Positions 25,610-33,347 of a stretch of DNA of 41,908 nt are shown here, piece by piece; position 1 is the stretch's first letter, and each line of letters opens with the position of its first letter. The stretch is from NCBI RefSeq assembly GCF_902459655.1, contig NZ_CABPSB010000031.1, positions 1 through 41,908 of the forward strand. Reading direction: 5' to 3'. The stretch comes from Pandoraea anhela. Lineage in GTDB: Bacteria; Pseudomonadota; Gammaproteobacteria; Burkholderiales; Burkholderiaceae. A program made the translations under genes and the position numbers. The notes under the pieces are model-generated. The model saw nothing but the letters and a program-made list of their open reading frames with translations. It was not told the origin of the DNA and made no database searches.

Positions 25610-26560
25610 TCAGTATCCCCGCGCCAGATCGACGTTGCCGGGAATCTGCCCCGTTGCCCGAAAGGCGCGGATGTTCGCGGCGATCACCTGCGCCGCCGTT
25701 TCATGATCGGTGGGGGCGGAGATGTGCGGCAGGACCGTTACATGCGGGTGGTCCCAAAGCGACGAATCGATGGGCAGCGGTTCGACGTCGAACACGTCGA
25801 GCACGGCGTGCGAGAGATGCCCCCGGTCGAGCGCATCGAGCAAGGCATTCGTCACCACGACCGGGCCGCGCGAGAAGTTGATGAGCGCAGCGCCTTGCTT
25901 CATCCGGCCAAGGCGCACGGCGTCGAGCATGCTGCGCGTTTGCGGTGTGAGCGGAATCAGGCTGACGACGATATCGCTCGTGGCGAGCATGAGGTCCAGC
26001 CCGTCTTGCCCGGAGAGCGTCTCAACGCCGTCGAGCGTCTTCGGCGAGCGGCTCCACCCACACACGACGAAACCCGCCTCGCGCAAGCGCATCGCCGCCG
26101 CTTGCCCGAGTTCGCCGAGGCCGAGCAGGCCCACGCTCGTCTGCGACGGTTTGCGGTAGGGCTGTTGCACCCATACGCGTTGCGTCTGCTGACGCGCGTA
26201 GCGAGGCATGTCGCGTTGCAGGTAATAAGTCCAGGCGAGCACGGCCTCGGCCATGGTGCGGGACATCTCCGGATCCACGAGGCGCACGATCGGTGGGCTA
26301 TCGGGCGCCAGCGCCGCGACCAGCGATTCCACGCCGGCCCACAGGCTCTGGATCCACCGCAGGCCGGGCAGCGCTGCCACATCCGCCGGATCCGGATTCG
26401 CGACGATGGCGATGGCGGCCTGCGCACGCTGCGATGCGGACAACTGCGCGAGCGGCGCCACGATCTCGCCGGGAAGCGCGGCACGCAGCGCGTCGAGATA
26501 CGGGCGCTGGTAGTGCGCGGACATCCGGCTCAGGAAGGCGATGACGGGCGGCGTTGTCAT
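25610..26560 (-). CDS. D-2-hydroxyacid dehydrogenase, GhrA-like
   Basis: A 316-residue NAD(P)-dependent oxidoreductase interconverting 2-oxo acids and D-2-hydroxy acids (glyoxylate/hydroxypyruvate reductase A type). The nucleotide-binding motif is GLLGLGELGQAAA. The catalytic triad appears as Arg in NFSRGPVV, Glu in DVFDVEPLP and His in LPHISAPT. Length and the FDVEPL/ISAPT forms are those of GhrA. The ATG is six bases after the stop of the AA_synth gene and the stop is two bases before the DoeB-like start, so these three genes form a tight operon. Its role here is unclear: possibly removal of glyoxylate or another 2-oxo acid produced by the pathway. Confidence 0.86.
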   Translation of the reverse strand: MTTPPVIAFLSRMSAHYQRPYLDALRAALPGEIVAPLAQLSASQRAQAAIAIVANPDPADVAALPGLRWIQSLWAGVESLVAALAPDSPPIVRLVDPEMSRTMAEAVLAWTYYLQRDMPRYARQQTQRVWVQQPYRKPSQTSVGLLGLGELGQAAAMRLREAGFVVCGWSRSPKTLDGVETLSGQDGLDLMLATSDIVVSLIPLTPQTRSMLDAVRLGRMKQGAALINFSRGPVVVTNALLDALDRGHLSHAVLDVFDVEPLPIDSSLWDHPHVTVLPHISAPTDHETAAQVIAANIRAFRATGQIPGNVDLARGY

Positions 26561-26566
26561 GCTCGA

Positions 26567-27217
26567 TCAGGCGGTGGTGGCGGAAGTGGTGGAGGTGGCC
26601 GTGGCGGCGGCATCGTTCGCCATTTCTTCCATGTCCTGGAAGCGGTCGGCGATACGCGGGTGCACGCGTCCGCCGTCCGAGGCGCCGATGGCCAGCAGGA
26701 TCTCGTCCGGTGCGGGCGCGTCGGTCATCTGGAACGTGGCCGTAATGAAGTGCGACCGCTTGCCCGTCTCCGACTTGTGGATCATGGGCACCGAGACCAG
26801 CGTGCCGGGACCGACGCGGGTGTTCGTGAACGGCAGGAACGCCGTGCCGTTCACCGCATTGCGGAACAGGTTGCCGAAGCGCAGCGTGTGGATGATCGCC
26901 GATGCGTGCTCGATTTCCCCACTCGTGCCGACAACGGCCGCCTTGCCGTATGCCTCCACCCGCTCGCCGGGAATGACCTCGACCAGACGTTGCGTCATCA
27001 GCGCACCGAGTTCCGGCGCGAGCCGAAGGATCTCGGGACGCAGGTTTTCCACGAACCCCTGATCGGCCCACGGATTGCGGATCACGGCGGCGACGACGAC
27101 CGTCGTCACCGGCGTCTCGGCCGCCTTGCCGCCTTCACGATAAGTGGTCTCGACATACGTTGCGATCTTGCGAAGCGCTTGTTTCACGGGTGTCTCCTGT
27201 TGCACTGCAATAGCCAT
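26567..27217 (-). CDS. AA_synth family protein (DUF1185, PF06684)
   Basis: A 216-residue protein of the amino acid synthesis family PF06684. Recognisable blocks are RKIATYVETTYREGG, VVVAAVIRNPWADQGFVENL, AYGKAAVVGTSGEIEHASAIIHTLRFGNLFR and MTDAPAPDEILLAIGASDGGRVHPRI. Structures are known for the family but no reaction is firmly assigned. It is commonly found near flavin monooxygenase catabolic genes. The ATG at 27217 matches the usual family N-terminus; an in-frame ATG 15 bases upstream is an alternative. It heads a minus-strand operon divergent from the GAF-PucR regulator, sharing a control region with three TCTTCCG half-sites. The last 18 residues are an Ala/Thr-rich tail. Confidence 0.85.
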   Translation of the reverse strand: MAIAVQQETPVKQALRKIATYVETTYREGGKAAETPVTTVVVAAVIRNPWADQGFVENLRPEILRLAPELGALMTQRLVEVIPGERVEAYGKAAVVGTSGEIEHASAIIHTLRFGNLFRNAVNGTAFLPFTNTRVGPGTLVSVPMIHKSETGKRSHFITATFQMTDAPAPDEILLAIGASDGGRVHPRIADRFQDMEEMANDAAATATSTTSATTA

Positions 27218-27260
27218 GCCGTCGCAGTCCATCGATAGGCTCGATAGGCAGTAGCGGCTT

Positions 27261-27284
27261 AAAGGACAAAGGACAAAGGACAAA
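27261..27284. repeat. Heptamer tandem repeat, three copies
   Basis: AAAGGAC occurs three times from 27261 to 27281, followed by AAA. A 9-base direct repeat TCGATAGGC lies next to it at about 27231-27249. Both are in the upstream leader of the AA_synth gene. Confidence 0.9.
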
Positions 27285-27391
27285 TCACGGGGCCACGACA
27301 GTCGGCCACCCTGGGGAAAACGTGGCGAAGGCCGGGAGACGTGTCGTTGGCCAGCCGATGAGACGCATGCTATTGCGCCTGACGGGGCAGG

Positions 27392-27433
27392 TCTTCCGCC
27401 GGAACGTCGGAAGATCTTTTTTTTCTTCCGACG
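27392..27433. promoter_or_regulatory. Three-half-site operator array in the divergent gap
   Basis: TCTTCCG at 27392-27398 is answered by CGTCGGAAGA at 27405-27414, which is answered again by TCTTCCGACG at 27424-27433. The second and third arms form a perfect 10-bp inverted repeat with a 9-base T-rich spacer; the first and second form a 7-bp inverted repeat with a 9-base spacer. The array ends 40 bases before the regulator start codon and lies between the divergent AA_synth and GAF-PucR genes. It is the natural binding site for the regulator or a dedicated partner. Confidence 0.55.
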
Positions 27434-27473
27434 CTTTGGTGTAGATTTTTCAAGGCGGGCAAGGAGACAAGCA

Positions 27474-28007
27474 ATGCCGGAACATCACCAACGGCTCATG
27501 GCCTTGCGCCATGTCGCCAGTCAGATCAGCAACGACGAAGACATCGAAGCATTGTTCCGCGATCTTGTGCGTGGCGCGGTGCAGCAAGGCGGCTGGGATC
27601 TCGGTTCGGTCATGAGCATCGATCTCGCGCACGGCTACGGGCTGGTGATCACGCGCTTCGAGACGAGCATGCTGCCGCAGCACGTCGAGGATCGCTGGGA
27701 ACTGGCGACCAGTCCGTCGCTCATTGCCTTGCAGACGAACGAACCCGTCTATATCCGCGACGCGCTCGAGAGCACGCAATTCCCCGGCTACCGACGTGAA
27801 GCGCACGAGCGCGGCTATCGCACGGTGCTGGTGCTGCCGATGGCCTCGCGCGACACCCAGGGGCGGCCGATGGTGCTCACAGTCGCCTCGCGCAAGGTGC
27901 GCGACGTGGGCGAAGACGATCTGACGTTCATGTCGACGGTCGTGCACCTCGGCGCGATCGCCGTAGAGCGCGCCCACCGTCAGCGCGCACAGGTCATGGC
28001 GCATTAG
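27474..28007 (+). CDS. GAF-domain N-terminal product of the interrupted regulator
   Basis: With its own ribosome binding site this 177-residue product will be made whatever happens at the stop. It contains a GAF domain (LRHVASQISNDEDIEALFRDLVRGAV through KVRDVGEDDLTFMSTVVHLGAIAVERAHR), a small-molecule-binding fold, and ends in the middle of the helix that normally links GAF to the next domain. On its own it lacks any DNA-binding part, so it could at most bind ligand or interfere with full-length protein. Confidence 0.6.
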   Translation: MPEHHQRLMALRHVASQISNDEDIEALFRDLVRGAVQQGGWDLGSVMSIDLAHGYGLVITRFETSMLPQHVEDRWELATSPSLIALQTNEPVYIRDALESTQFPGYRREAHERGYRTVLVLPMASRDTQGRPMVLTVASRKVRDVGEDDLTFMSTVVHLGAIAVERAHRQRAQVMAH

Positions 28008-28010
28008 CGG

Positions 28011-29471
28011 TTGCAACGCACGCTCGAAGCGCAGCGCACGCTGCTGGCCGACGTGCTCGCGGGCGGCTCGCTCGATCAGTTGACGTCGTCGCTGGGCGAG
28101 TTGATCGGCCGCCCGGTGCTCGTCATCGATTTCCTCGCCAATCAGTGGCATGCGTCGGCCTCACCTGTGCCCGCGCAGATGGATGACGCCGCATGGACCC
28201 GCTGGCTGAGCGGCGCGCAGGGGCGCGAACTCGGGGGTGCCGTGCGCGATGCGCTGCAACGCTACCGGCAGACTCGGCTGGACGTGCCGCTCCTGCCGCC
28301 CGGACGTCAGTCCGCTCAGACCACGGTAAGCGCGGCCATCGAGCCGCTCACGGTCGACGACGACCTCGTCGGCGCGCTGCTGACCTTCGGTGCGGAGGCG
28401 CCGGGCGACTTGCAGCAACTGCTGCTCGAGAGCGCCCGCTTCGCGTTGAGCGTTCAACTGATGCGCAGCGTCGTGCGTTTCCGGTTCGAGACGCGCACGC
28501 TGACCGAACTGTTTTTCGAGATCGTGGAGCGCCGCTGGCGCGACGAGGACGACGTGCTCGGCCGCGCCCGCCGTCTGGGCGTCACGCTCGACGCACCGCT
28601 GCGCATGATGGTCGTGGACTATCCCGACCAACGGGCGAATGCCGACGCGGGCCGCGCGGCGGGGCATCTGTCGCTGGAGAGCCATAGCACCGTCGAGTTG
28701 CTGGCGCGTCAGTTGAACGTGGCGATGCATATCGTGACGGTCGGCGGCGGTCTGGTCTGTCTGGTGCCGCAAGATGGCGCGACGGACGACGCGGCGCTCG
28801 CCCGTCTGGCACGGCGCATGAGCGAAGCCCTGGCGCGCTCGCTGGGGCGTGAGCCCATCGTCGTAATGAGCGACGTCTGCGAAGGACTGGAGCCGCTCGC
28901 GCGCGAGTGGGAGCGCTGCTGGCGCATGATCCGCGTGGCGCGCAAGTTCGGGCGCAGCGGGCCGCTGGACATGCCGGGTCTCGGGCCGTTGCCGATGCTC
29001 ATGGGCGCAGCCGATTCGTCGGATGTACATGGTTTCGTCGACGGCACCATCGGCAAGCTCGTCGAGCACGACAGGCAATCGGGATCGCCGTATCTCGAAA
29101 CGCTCGCGGAATATCTGCGCTCCGGCTGCCGCAGCCAGCCGTGCGCCGACGCGATGGGGCTGCACGTCACCACGTTGCGCTACCGGCTTGCGCGCATTCA
29201 GGAGTTGTTCGGTATCGACGTGGAGACGCCGGAGCGTCGCTTTGCGGTGGAACTTGCCATTCATCTGCATACGCTGACGAACGGAGGCAAGGGAATGCCG
29301 GCAGGCAGGGATGCCATGCCTGCCTCACCGACGACGTCATCGTCGCGCGACGCGGCGACGAAAGCCGACAAGACCGCGCCGGCCAGACGTGCGCCCGCGA
29401 CGTCTCACCTGCGTGCCGGCGGGCGCGCGGCTACGGCATCCATGAAAACCCTGCCGCGCAATCGAGAGTAA
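28011..29471 (+). CDS. PucR/CdaR-like C-terminal part of the interrupted regulator
   Basis: Downstream of the TAG the frame continues for 486 codons with the linker helix (TLEAQRTLLADVLAGG), a CdaR-like GGDEF-related middle region and the PucR helix-turn-helix near residues 375-425. The nominal TTG start four bases after the stop has no Shine-Dalgarno at a useful distance, so independent translation is doubtful unless ribosomes re-initiate. If made, this half would keep DNA binding but lose the GAF sensor. Confidence 0.5.
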   Translation: MQRTLEAQRTLLADVLAGGSLDQLTSSLGELIGRPVLVIDFLANQWHASASPVPAQMDDAAWTRWLSGAQGRELGGAVRDALQRYRQTRLDVPLLPPGRQSAQTTVSAAIEPLTVDDDLVGALLTFGAEAPGDLQQLLLESARFALSVQLMRSVVRFRFETRTLTELFFEIVERRWRDEDDVLGRARRLGVTLDAPLRMMVVDYPDQRANADAGRAAGHLSLESHSTVELLARQLNVAMHIVTVGGGLVCLVPQDGATDDAALARLARRMSEALARSLGREPIVVMSDVCEGLEPLAREWERCWRMIRVARKFGRSGPLDMPGLGPLPMLMGAADSSDVHGFVDGTIGKLVEHDRQSGSPYLETLAEYLRSGCRSQPCADAMGLHVTTLRYRLARIQELFGIDVETPERRFAVELAIHLHTLTNGGKGMPAGRDAMPASPTTSSSRDAATKADKTAPARRAPATSHLRAGGRAATASMKTLPRNRE

Positions 29472-29526
29472 ATGATCGCGCCTCTCCTTCGATTCGACGG
29501 AAGCTGACAAAAAAGTCCTCGCATAT

Positions 29527-29540
29527 CGTTGACCTCAACG
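29527..29540. promoter_or_regulatory. Palindrome ahead of the flavin reductase gene
   Basis: CGTTGA at 29527-29532 and TCAACG at 29535-29540 form a perfect inverted repeat with a 2-base centre, 25 bases before the ATG. A further AACG/CGTT pair overlaps its right side. It could be an operator or part of a promoter for the monooxygenase cluster; it does not share sequence with the TCTTCCG array upstream of the regulator. Confidence 0.35.
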
Positions 29541-29564
29541 TAATGACGTTTCGAGGTGAACGAC

Positions 29565-30644
29565 ATGCAAGCTGTCGCCCAACAGAGCGAAAAGCCCCAG
29601 AGCGCAGTATCGGGCGCTAACCACGCTAAGCACGCTAACGATGCTAGCGGCACGCCCGGTGCTGCCGCCGGCCCGGGCACGTCCGCCCGCTCGGCCATCG
29701 ACCCGGTGGCGCTGCGCCGTGCGCTCGGCACCTTCGTGACGGGCGTGACCGTCGTCACGACACGCGATGAGGCGGGCCGCCCGCGCGGCATGACCGCGAA
29801 CTCCTTCACGTCCGTCTCGCTCGATCCGCCGCTGTTGCTCGTGTGCATCGGCAAAAGTGCGGCGAGCTATCCGGTGTTTCAGCGCACGGAGCACTTCGCG
29901 GTCAATTTGCTGCACGACGGCCAGACCGACGTGTCGAATCTGTTCGCGTCCAAATCGACGGAGAAGTTCACGACCGTGGGACACGATGTCGTTCACACGG
30001 GCGCACCGGTCCTCACCGACTGCCTGACGTGGTTCGACTGCACCATGCATCACCGCGTCGACGCGGGCGACCACGTTGTGCTGATCGGCCAGATTCAGGC
30101 GTTCGGCACGAGTCCTGCTGCGCCGCTGGGCTTTTGCCGGGGCCGCTATGCGCAGGTGAAGGACCCGTTGCCGCCGGGCTGGCTGTCGTCTCACGACATG
30201 ATCGTCGGCTATCTGATCGACGCGAACGGCAGCCTGCTGCTCGCACAGGACGGCAAGGGCGGCTGGGTGTTGCCCAGCGCGCCGCGCCGCCTCGCGAACG
30301 GGCGTCTGCCGCTCGCCGGTGGCGGTGAACTGGCGCTGGTGCCGCATGACACCTTCCTCTATTCGGTGTTCGACACGGCCGAGAACGACCCCGGGTACCT
30401 GATGTACCGGGCGCGTCTGGCCGAACCGCTCTCGCCGGACGACTTGCCGCCGAACTTCCGCTTCTTCCCGTTCGACCAGTTGCCCTTCGACGATATCGCC
30501 TCGCGCGAGATTCGTTCGATGGTGCGCCGCTACGTGCGGGAAACCGCCGGCGGCCGCTTCGGCATCTACATGGATTCCCACGACGGCGGACGCATCGCGA
30601 TGGTGAGCGACGCGCAACCGTGGACGCAACTCTCGCAAGTCTGA
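29565..30644 (+). CDS. Flavin reductase fused to a Nudix-like C-terminal region
   Basis: A 359-residue protein, about twice the normal length of a flavin reductase. Residues 1-42 are low complexity and coded by a 9-bp tandem repeat (29615-29650). Residues 45-200 are an HpaC/RutF-type NAD(P)H:flavin oxidoreductase domain (FVTGVTVVTTRDEAGRPRGMTANSFTSVSLDPPLLLVCIG, HFAVNLLHDGQ). Residues 210-359 begin VGYLIDANGSLLLAQDGKGGWVLP, which looks like a Nudix fold strand-loop region but lacks the catalytic Nudix box. The reductase should supply reduced FMN to the luciferase-like monooxygenase encoded two genes downstream. ATG 29565 is preferred over GTG 29556 because GAGGTG lies six bases before it. It starts the plus-strand catabolic run and is 15 bases ahead of the aldehyde dehydrogenase gene. 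Confidence 0.85.
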   Translation: MQAVAQQSEKPQSAVSGANHAKHANDASGTPGAAAGPGTSARSAIDPVALRRALGTFVTGVTVVTTRDEAGRPRGMTANSFTSVSLDPPLLLVCIGKSAASYPVFQRTEHFAVNLLHDGQTDVSNLFASKSTEKFTTVGHDVVHTGAPVLTDCLTWFDCTMHHRVDAGDHVVLIGQIQAFGTSPAAPLGFCRGRYAQVKDPLPPGWLSSHDMIVGYLIDANGSLLLAQDGKGGWVLPSAPRRLANGRLPLAGGGELALVPHDTFLYSVFDTAENDPGYLMYRARLAEPLSPDDLPPNFRFFPFDQLPFDDIASREIRSMVRRYVRETAGGRFGIYMDSHDGGRIAMVSDAQPWTQLSQV

Positions 30645-30659
30645 TTCTGGAGTCAACCG

Positions 30660-32171
30660 ATGCAAACGACGATGCAAACGCTGGAAGGATCGCGCCAGCA
30701 GTTGTTTATTGACGGGCAGTTCACCGCGCCGCACAGCAACGCGTACGTGCCGAGCTACGACCCGACGACCGGCCGTGCCTGGTACGAGTTCGCGCAGGCC
30801 GACGCGACGGACGTCGACCGCGCCGTGCGCTCGGCGCAAGCTGCGCTGGTCAACCCCGCATGGCGTCGCATGACGCAGACCGAGCGCGGCAAGCTCGTGC
30901 GCAAGCTCGGCGAACTGGTGCTGGCCAACGCCGACGCGCTCGCCGCCATCGAGTGTCGCGACAACGGCAAGCTGCTCAAGGAAATGAAGGCGCAGATGCG
31001 CGCGATTCCCGACGCGTATCTGTATTTCGCGGGCATGGCCGACAAGCTGCAAGGCGACACCATTCCCGTCAACAAGCTCGATACGCTGAACTTCAACACG
31101 CGCGAGCCCATCGGCGTGGTCGGCATGATCATTCCGTGGAATTCGCCGCTGATGATGCTCACAGGCACGCTCGCACCGTGTCTGGCGATCGGCAACACCA
31201 TCGTGGTGAAGCCGTCCGAGCATGCCACGGCCTCCACGCTCGCGTTGGCCGAACTGGTGATCGAAGCCGGCATTCCGCCGGGCGTCGTCAACGTGGTGAC
31301 CGGCGACGGCATCACGACCGGCGACGCGTTGACGCGTCACCCCGGCGTCGCGAAGTACGTGTTCACCGGCAGCACCGTCACCGGCCGCAAGATCGCAGGC
31401 AACGCCGCGCAAAATCTCGTGCCGTGTCAGATGGAGCTGGGCGGCAAGTCGCCGCATGTGGTGTTCGGCGACGTGGATATCGAACGCGCCGTGAACGGCG
31501 TCGTCTCGGGCGTATTCGCCGCCGCCGGGCAGACCTGTGTGGCGGGCTCGCGCTGCTTCGTGGAGGCGTCGGTCTACGACCGCTTCGTCGAGGCGCTGGT
31601 CGAGCGCACGCGTCGTGTGCGTGTCGGGCACCCCACCCACGAGGACACCGACATCGGCCCGCTGGCGCTGGCCGCGCAACTGGACAAGGTCGAAGGCTAT
31701 GTGGCCTCCGGCCTTCAGGAAGGCGCGCGCGTGGCGGCCGGCGGTCAGCGTCCCCCGCGCGAGGACCTCGCGGGCGGCTGGTACTACGAGCCGACCGTGA
31801 TGACACAGGCGCGCAACGAGATGCGCTTCATGCAGGAAGAGATTTTCGGCCCGGTGGTCGGTGTCATGCCGTTCTCCGACGAAGCCGAACTCATGGCGCT
31901 GGCGAATGCGAGCGAATACGGGCTGGCCGCCGGCGTGTGGACTCGCGACATCGACCGCGCCATGCGCTTCGCACGCGACGTGGAGGCCGGCACGGTCTGG
32001 ATCAACACCTATCGCTCGGCGGCGTACATGTCGGCCAACGGCGGCACCAAACACAGCGGCTACGGCCGGCGTGGCGGCTTCGAGGTGATGCGAGAGTTCT
32101 CGCGCCTGAAGAACGTCGTGATCGATTACTCGGGGGCTATGCAGGACCCGTTCGTGATCCGGCTGCGCTGA
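30660..32171 (+). CDS. Aldehyde dehydrogenase
   Basis: A 503-residue NAD(P)-dependent aldehyde dehydrogenase with VVGMIIPWNSPLMMLTGTLAPCL, the coenzyme loop FTGSTVTG, the general base in MELGGKSPHVVF and the nucleophile Cys in AAGQTCVAGSR. GGAG lies seven bases before the ATG. The sequence is of the betaine-aldehyde/hydroxymuconic-semialdehyde style rather than the GabD style of the two dehydrogenases in the divergent cluster. Its place between flavin reductase and luciferase-like monooxygenase genes suggests that it oxidises the aldehyde formed by ring opening, as the dehydrogenase of the trigonelline pathway does. That assignment is by context only. Confidence 0.9.
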   Translation: MQTTMQTLEGSRQQLFIDGQFTAPHSNAYVPSYDPTTGRAWYEFAQADATDVDRAVRSAQAALVNPAWRRMTQTERGKLVRKLGELVLANADALAAIECRDNGKLLKEMKAQMRAIPDAYLYFAGMADKLQGDTIPVNKLDTLNFNTREPIGVVGMIIPWNSPLMMLTGTLAPCLAIGNTIVVKPSEHATASTLALAELVIEAGIPPGVVNVVTGDGITTGDALTRHPGVAKYVFTGSTVTGRKIAGNAAQNLVPCQMELGGKSPHVVFGDVDIERAVNGVVSGVFAAAGQTCVAGSRCFVEASVYDRFVEALVERTRRVRVGHPTHEDTDIGPLALAAQLDKVEGYVASGLQEGARVAAGGQRPPREDLAGGWYYEPTVMTQARNEMRFMQEEIFGPVVGVMPFSDEAELMALANASEYGLAAGVWTRDIDRAMRFARDVEAGTVWINTYRSAAYMSANGGTKHSGYGRRGGFEVMREFSRLKNVVIDYSGAMQDPFVIRLR

Positions 32172-32216
32172 GCGGCATCCCCCAATCCATACGAATAAGT
32201 CACTGGAGATCTACCC

Positions 32217-33344
32217 ATGAAATTCTCCGTATCGCTCAGCATGGAGCGTTTCTCGCCGCAGGATACGATGACCGACGCCGTGCGCAATATGCTGCACCTC
32301 GCGCGCATCGCCGACGAAGGCGGCTTCGAGACGCTGTGGACCGCCGAGCACCACACCATCGAGTGCACCATTTCACCCAATCCGTTCATGACGCTGACGT
32401 GGCTGTCGCAGCACACCGAGCAGATTCGATTGGGCACCGCGACCATCGTCGCGCCTTACTGGTCGCCGATTCGTCTCGCGGGAGAAGCCGCGATGTGCGA
32501 TCACCTCACGGGCGGACGTCTCGAATTCGGTATCGCACGCGGTGCATATCAGTATGAGTTCGACCGCATGGCCGGCGGCATTCCGCAGCAGGAAGGTGTC
32601 GCGTACATGAAGGAACTCGTGCCCGCGGTGAAGAAGCTGTGGGAGGGCGACTATGCCCACGACGGGCATTACTGGAAGTTTCCGCTCGCCACGTCGGTGC
32701 CCAAGCCGCTGCAACAGCCGCATCCGCCGATCTGGGTCGCCACGCGCGATCCGGGCAGCTTCGATTGGGCCGTCGGTGTGGGTGCGAACATTCTCTCGAC
32801 GCCGCTCGCCGCCCCGGTGTCCGAAGTCGCCGTGCTGGGCGAGAAGTTTCGCAAGGCGGTGGCGGATCATCCGGAACGGCCGCGCCCGCGCTTCATGATG
32901 CTGCGCCGCACGTGCGTGTACGACCGCCCGCAGGACTGGGAAGTCGCCGTGCGTCACAGCGTGGACTTCGGCCGCACGTTCGAGAACCTGATGCAGAACA
33001 TCGGCACCGTGACCAACGGGTTTCCCGAAGCCGTGCCTTACGAGGCGGTTGTCGGGCGCGCCAATTACGATCCGGCCGCGATTCGCGAGAACCTGATGTT
33101 CGGCACGCCCGACGAGATCGTGCGTAAGCTGGAAGTGTATGAAGCGCAGGGCGTCGACCAGTTCTGCCTTGGCCTGTCGTTCAACTTGCCGTTCGAATTG
33201 CAGGTGAAGACGTTGCGCCTGTTCATCGACGAAGTGATGCCGCATTTCGCCGCGCGTGAGGCACGGCGGGCCAGGGAAGCACAATCGGCGGCCGAGGCCC
33301 GGACGGCCGAGCGTCCGGCGGCGCTGGCATCGGTGGGCCGCTGA
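32217..33344 (+). CDS. LLM-class flavin-dependent monooxygenase
   Basis: A 375-residue bacterial-luciferase-like enzyme using reduced FMN and O2. It begins MKFSVSLSMERFSP and has the TIM-barrel family blocks LARIADEGGFETLWTAEHHTI, RLGTATIVAPYWSPIRLAGEAAMCDHLTGGRLEFGIARG, PHPPIWVATRDPGSFDWAV and YEAQGVDQFCLGLSFNLPFELQVKTLRLF. GGAG lies eight bases before the ATG. Related two-component enzymes (RutA, pyridine and trigonelline monooxygenases) open N-heterocyclic rings. The gene neighbours supply flavin reductase, aldehyde dehydrogenase, hydrolase and a betaine-type importer, so a ring-opening step on an imported N-heterocycle is the best reading. The substrate cannot be decided from sequence. 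Confidence 0.9.
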   Translation: MKFSVSLSMERFSPQDTMTDAVRNMLHLARIADEGGFETLWTAEHHTIECTISPNPFMTLTWLSQHTEQIRLGTATIVAPYWSPIRLAGEAAMCDHLTGGRLEFGIARGAYQYEFDRMAGGIPQQEGVAYMKELVPAVKKLWEGDYAHDGHYWKFPLATSVPKPLQQPHPPIWVATRDPGSFDWAVGVGANILSTPLAAPVSEVAVLGEKFRKAVADHPERPRPRFMMLRRTCVYDRPQDWEVAVRHSVDFGRTFENLMQNIGTVTNGFPEAVPYEAVVGRANYDPAAIRENLMFGTPDEIVRKLEVYEAQGVDQFCLGLSFNLPFELQVKTLRLFIDEVMPHFAAREARRAREAQSAAEARTAERPAALASVGR

Positions 33345-33347
33345 CTC

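Larger units (their letters stand above)
27474..29471 (+). pseudogene. GAF-PucR-type transcriptional regulator interrupted by in-frame TAG
   Basis: Bases 27474-29471 form one reading frame of 666 codons broken only by TAG at 28005-28007. The part before the stop encodes a GAF sensor domain (residues 10-170) and the part after it the middle region and a PucR C-terminal helix-turn-helix (SGCRSQPCADAMGLHVTTLRYRLARIQELFGIDVETPERRFAVELAIHL). The two halves join without gap in family order, and a single C-to-T change (CAG to TAG) would explain the stop. AAGGAG lies seven bases before the first ATG. An Ala/Ser/Arg-rich tail of about 60 residues ends the frame. It sits at the head of the monooxygenase-transporter cluster and divergent from AA_synth, so it should be the pathway regulator. 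Broken, read-through by suppression, or re-initiation are all possible. Confidence 0.75.

Noticed and set aside
25487-27238. 583-codon plus-strand open frame opposite the deacylase, GhrA-like and AA_synth genes
   Set aside because: Arg/Gly/His-rich composition, no start signal, and three clear family proteins on the other strand.
29535-32054. 839-codon open frame antisense to the flavin reductase and aldehyde dehydrogenase genes
   Set aside because: It mirrors third-position GC bias of the plus-strand genes, is Arg/His/Ala-rich without domain content, and the plus-strand genes are well-known families.
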